Origin: JALGWN01 sp964598025 | Lineage (GTDB): Bacteria > Arandabacterota > Arandabacteria > Arandabacterales > Arandabacteraceae | Length of the DNA stretch: 24,414 nt | Assembly: GCA_964598025.1 (NCBI GenBank) | Contig: CAZRAU010000045.1 | Location: 1-24,414 of the forward strand | Direction: 5' to 3' | Shown: one piece after another, positions 22,682 to 24,414 of the stretch | Position numbering within the stretch: position 1 is the first letter of the stretch | Layout of the letters: the number at the start of each line of letters is the position of its first letter | Program-made: the position numbers and the translations under genes | Notes under the pieces: generated by a model | Told to the model about the DNA's origin: nothing | Databases searched by the model: none | Seen by the model: only the letters and a program-made list of their open reading frames with translations

Positions 22682-23719
22682 CTATGAGCCGAGGGCGGCC
22701 CACTCGCTTTCGAAGGTCGATCTCAGCGCAGCCTTGCCTTGGGCCGGTAGAAAAGACGCCTCGACCGCATTCAGTGCAACGCGCTTCACCTCATCCAGCG
22801 TGAAACCCAGGTCCCGAACGAGGGCCAGATATTCGTCCGTAAGCGTTGAACTGAACATCGAGGGATCATCGGAGTTGACGGTGACCATGAGGCCCCGCCT
22901 GAAGTAGTCTTTGATCGGGTGGTCCTTGACGGAAGGGCAAACACCGGTTCTTGAATTGCTGATGACGCACATCTCGAGCGGGATCCGGCGCTCCTTGAGC
23001 ATGGCCAGGACTCCGGGGTCCTCGTAGGCTCTCAGGCCGTGACCGATGCGCTCGGCTCCGAGGTCTTCTATTGCCGACCGAACGGAATCCGCACCTGCGA
23101 CCTCGCCGGCATGAGCGGTAAGCCGGAAGCCTCGCCGCTTAGCCTCCCTGTAGACATCCGCGTAAGGGCCCGCCGGGAAGGTCTGCTCGCTTCCGCCTAT
23201 GCCGATACCGATAACGCCCTTGCCTAGATAGGGGGTGACCTCATCCAGCCTCGTCATCCCGATCTCAGGTCCGTGGTCCCTTATGAGATCCAGGATCAGC
23301 TCACAACGGATGCCGAACTCCCGTCCCGCCCGCTCCTTCCCTGCGATCACGCACTCGGTAATCCCATCTACCGAGAGGCCGTGCCGGCTGTAGTCCCCCG
23401 GTGCGTAGAACGCCTCCACGTACTTGACGTTCTGTCGGCTCAAGCCCTCAAGCACGGCGTACGCGATCTCCTCGAAATCATGCTCATTCTCTATGAAAGT
23501 ATTTTTCCAGACCCAGAGGTCGATGAAGCTCGGGAAATCCGTATACGTGAGTTTCGCCTCGAGGTCCTCAACCGTCTTGATCGAAGGCTCGGTACCCTTC
23601 CGCCGGATCTGGCTGAGCAGGGTCTCATGGGGAATTGCGCCTTCCAGATGGAGGTGAAGCTCCACCTTCGGCATCTCCCTTATGTACTGCTCCGTCTTCT
23701 CAGTGCTTTTGCTTCTCAC
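22682..23719 (-). CDS. add: Adenosine deaminase
   Basis: A 345-residue TIM-barrel amidohydrolase that converts adenosine (and 2'-deoxyadenosine) to inosine plus ammonia in purine salvage. The metal and catalytic residues are present: H22 and H24 in ELHLHLEGA, H203 and catalytic E206 in AHAGE, H227 in RIGHG, and D284-D285 in SDDP (D284 expected to bind zinc). Length is typical for bacterial Add. The start is GTG at 23719, with a GGGGGGA run about 11 nt upstream; the next ATG (codon 16) sits very near the first metal ligands and has its SD-like AAGGGAG directly abutting it. A weak promoter-like TGG-TAATAC lies just before the gene. The related adenine deaminase cannot be fully excluded from sequence alone, but ADA motifs fit best. 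Confidence 0.92.
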   Translation of the reverse strand: MRSKSTEKTEQYIREMPKVELHLHLEGAIPHETLLSQIRRKGTEPSIKTVEDLEAKLTYTDFPSFIDLWVWKNTFIENEHDFEEIAYAVLEGLSRQNVKYVEAFYAPGDYSRHGLSVDGITECVIAGKERAGREFGIRCELILDLIRDHGPEIGMTRLDEVTPYLGKGVIGIGIGGSEQTFPAGPYADVYREAKRRGFRLTAHAGEVAGADSVRSAIEDLGAERIGHGLRAYEDPGVLAMLKERRIPLEMCVISNSRTGVCPSVKDHPIKDYFRRGLMVTVNSDDPSMFSSTLTDEYLALVRDLGFTLDEVKRVALNAVEASFLPAQGKAALRSTFESEWAALGS

Positions 23720-23855
23720 CGATATTGATCCCCCCTATTGCGTATTACCATTTGGGGCGGCCGGCCCGCAAGCCCGATCTGAGCACGGAAGAGGGCATCG
23801 CGCGGATCATGCTGAGGCATAAACCTGTTGATTCTGGCTCGGCCAGTCGGTGTAA

Positions 23856-24414
23856 TGTAGTCTGACTGTGTATATCGCACTCATGCGACCCCTGCGTAAC
23901 TACCCTGACGACAAGGAGATGCTCTGCACCCTTGGATATATCTATGATTTCGATCTCCACCGGTTTGACCGAGCCATGGAACAATGCGCGGGCCATCGAG
24001 ATAGATCCCATGTTTAAGATGGCCTATAACAATCTGGGTTATGCCTATCACTGTGTCGGCGATTTCGACAGGTCTATCTGGGCGATCAATAAGTACATAG
24101 CCCTCGCGCCCGATGAAGCCAATCCATACGACACGCGGGGCGATCTCTATGCCTTCCAGGCCCACCTCGATGATGCCATCATGTCCTATAAGGAAGCAGT
24201 GGAGATCAAACCTGATTTCTGCATGTCCCTGGAGAAGCTGGGTTACATGTACGTCTTCAAGCGGGAATATGAGGAAGCCGAGCCCTGGTTCAGGCGGTAT
24301 GCCGGGAGAAGATCTTCCCAACAGTGTCGTTTACTATCGTGATCTACACGCTCTCGGGCTGGCGGGACAAGGCCGTCGAGCAATACGAGGTGGCTACGGT
24401 CACCGCGGTCGGCA
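23856..24414 (+). pseudogene. Frameshifted TPR-protein gene, incomplete at both ends
   Basis: Clear tetratricopeptide repeats are split over two frames. Frame A (in phase with ATG 23883) gives NYPDDKEMLCTLGYIYDFDL and FDRAMEQ. At about 23980-23986 the homology jumps to frame B: ARAIEIDPMFKMAYNNLGYA, then DEANPYDTRGDLYAFQAHLD and PDFCMSLEKLGYMYVFKREY. At about 24300-24306 it appears to return to frame A (FTIVIYTLSGWRDKAVEQYE) and stays open to the right edge. Upstream, frame A hits TAA at 23853, so the N-terminal part is missing. The repeat style resembles the C-terminal TPR region of Ser/Thr-kinase-TPR proteins common in FCB-type candidate phyla. It is either a decaying copy or a gene hit by assembly errors; the two shifts cancel each other. 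Confidence 0.65.

Noticed and set aside
1..24414. CRISPR arrays, insertion sequences, phage genes, toxin-antitoxin pairs or a defence island
   Set aside because: No regularly spaced repeats, transposase or phage motifs, or recognisable defence genes were seen on either strand.

Overview
The window looks like a chromosomal segment of an uncultured, didermic (Gram-negative-type) bacterium. It is GC-rich by eye. Three things suggest a member of the FCB superphylum, for example a candidate phylum such as Krumholzibacteriota, Eisenbacteria or Latescibacterota: two secreted proteins end in FlgD-like Ig modules of the kind used as C-terminal sorting tails, a TonB-dependent receptor carries an N-terminal carboxypeptidase-regulatory-like domain, and there are several lipoproteins. 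This placement is inference from domain style; there is no rRNA, tRNA or marker gene in the window.

Layout from left to right. (1) 1-3375, minus strand: a TonB-dependent outer-membrane receptor followed 20 bp later by a secreted protein that runs off the left edge. (2) 3376-3890: a divergent regulatory region with good sigma70-type promoters facing both ways. (3) 3891-5693, plus: a secreted peptidylarginine/agmatine deiminase-family enzyme with an Ig-like region and a FlgD-type tail. (4) 5694-6324: about 630 bp with no intact gene, but with a strong rightward promoter and a leftward remnant of an EamA transporter. (5) 6325-8027, minus: a Na+/Ca2+ antiporter-family protein and a DUF6982-like protein. 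(6) 8328-10164, plus: a GNAT acetyltransferase and a lipoprotein with a major-royal-jelly/yellow-type propeller. (7) 10181-13229, minus: a flippase-like membrane protein, a broken P-type ATPase fragment and a long-chain acyl-CoA ligase. (8) 13389-15134, plus: a secreted caspase-fold (clan CD-like) protein with a FlgD-type tail. (9) 15185-16348, minus: a TPR lipoprotein. (10) 16678-21621, plus: an LpoB-like lipoprotein, a COG3014-like lipoprotein, a GTDC1/DUF3524-type queuosine mannosyltransferase homologue, an acidic exported protein and a SAM methyltransferase. (11) 21631-23719, minus: adenosine deaminase and a cysteine-rich 2x[4Fe-4S] protein. (12) 23856 to the right edge, plus: a frameshifted TPR gene.

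How the genes work together. Much of the window serves the cell envelope or the exterior: nutrient uptake (TonB receptor and partner), secreted enzymes (deiminase, caspase-like protein), peptidoglycan synthase activation (LpoB-like with COG3014-like) and surface lipoproteins. The remainder is housekeeping: acyl-CoA activation, purine salvage and tRNA modification. The most notable items are the secreted arginine deiminase with near-exact catalytic spacing to the Porphyromonas enzyme, the caspase-like secreted protein 7.7 kb away, the bacterial queuosine-mannosyltransferase homologue, and three gene relics (EamA tail, P-type ATPase P-domain, TPR gene). I found no CRISPR array, prophage, insertion sequence, tRNA or rRNA. 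I did not find a clear multi-gene novel system.
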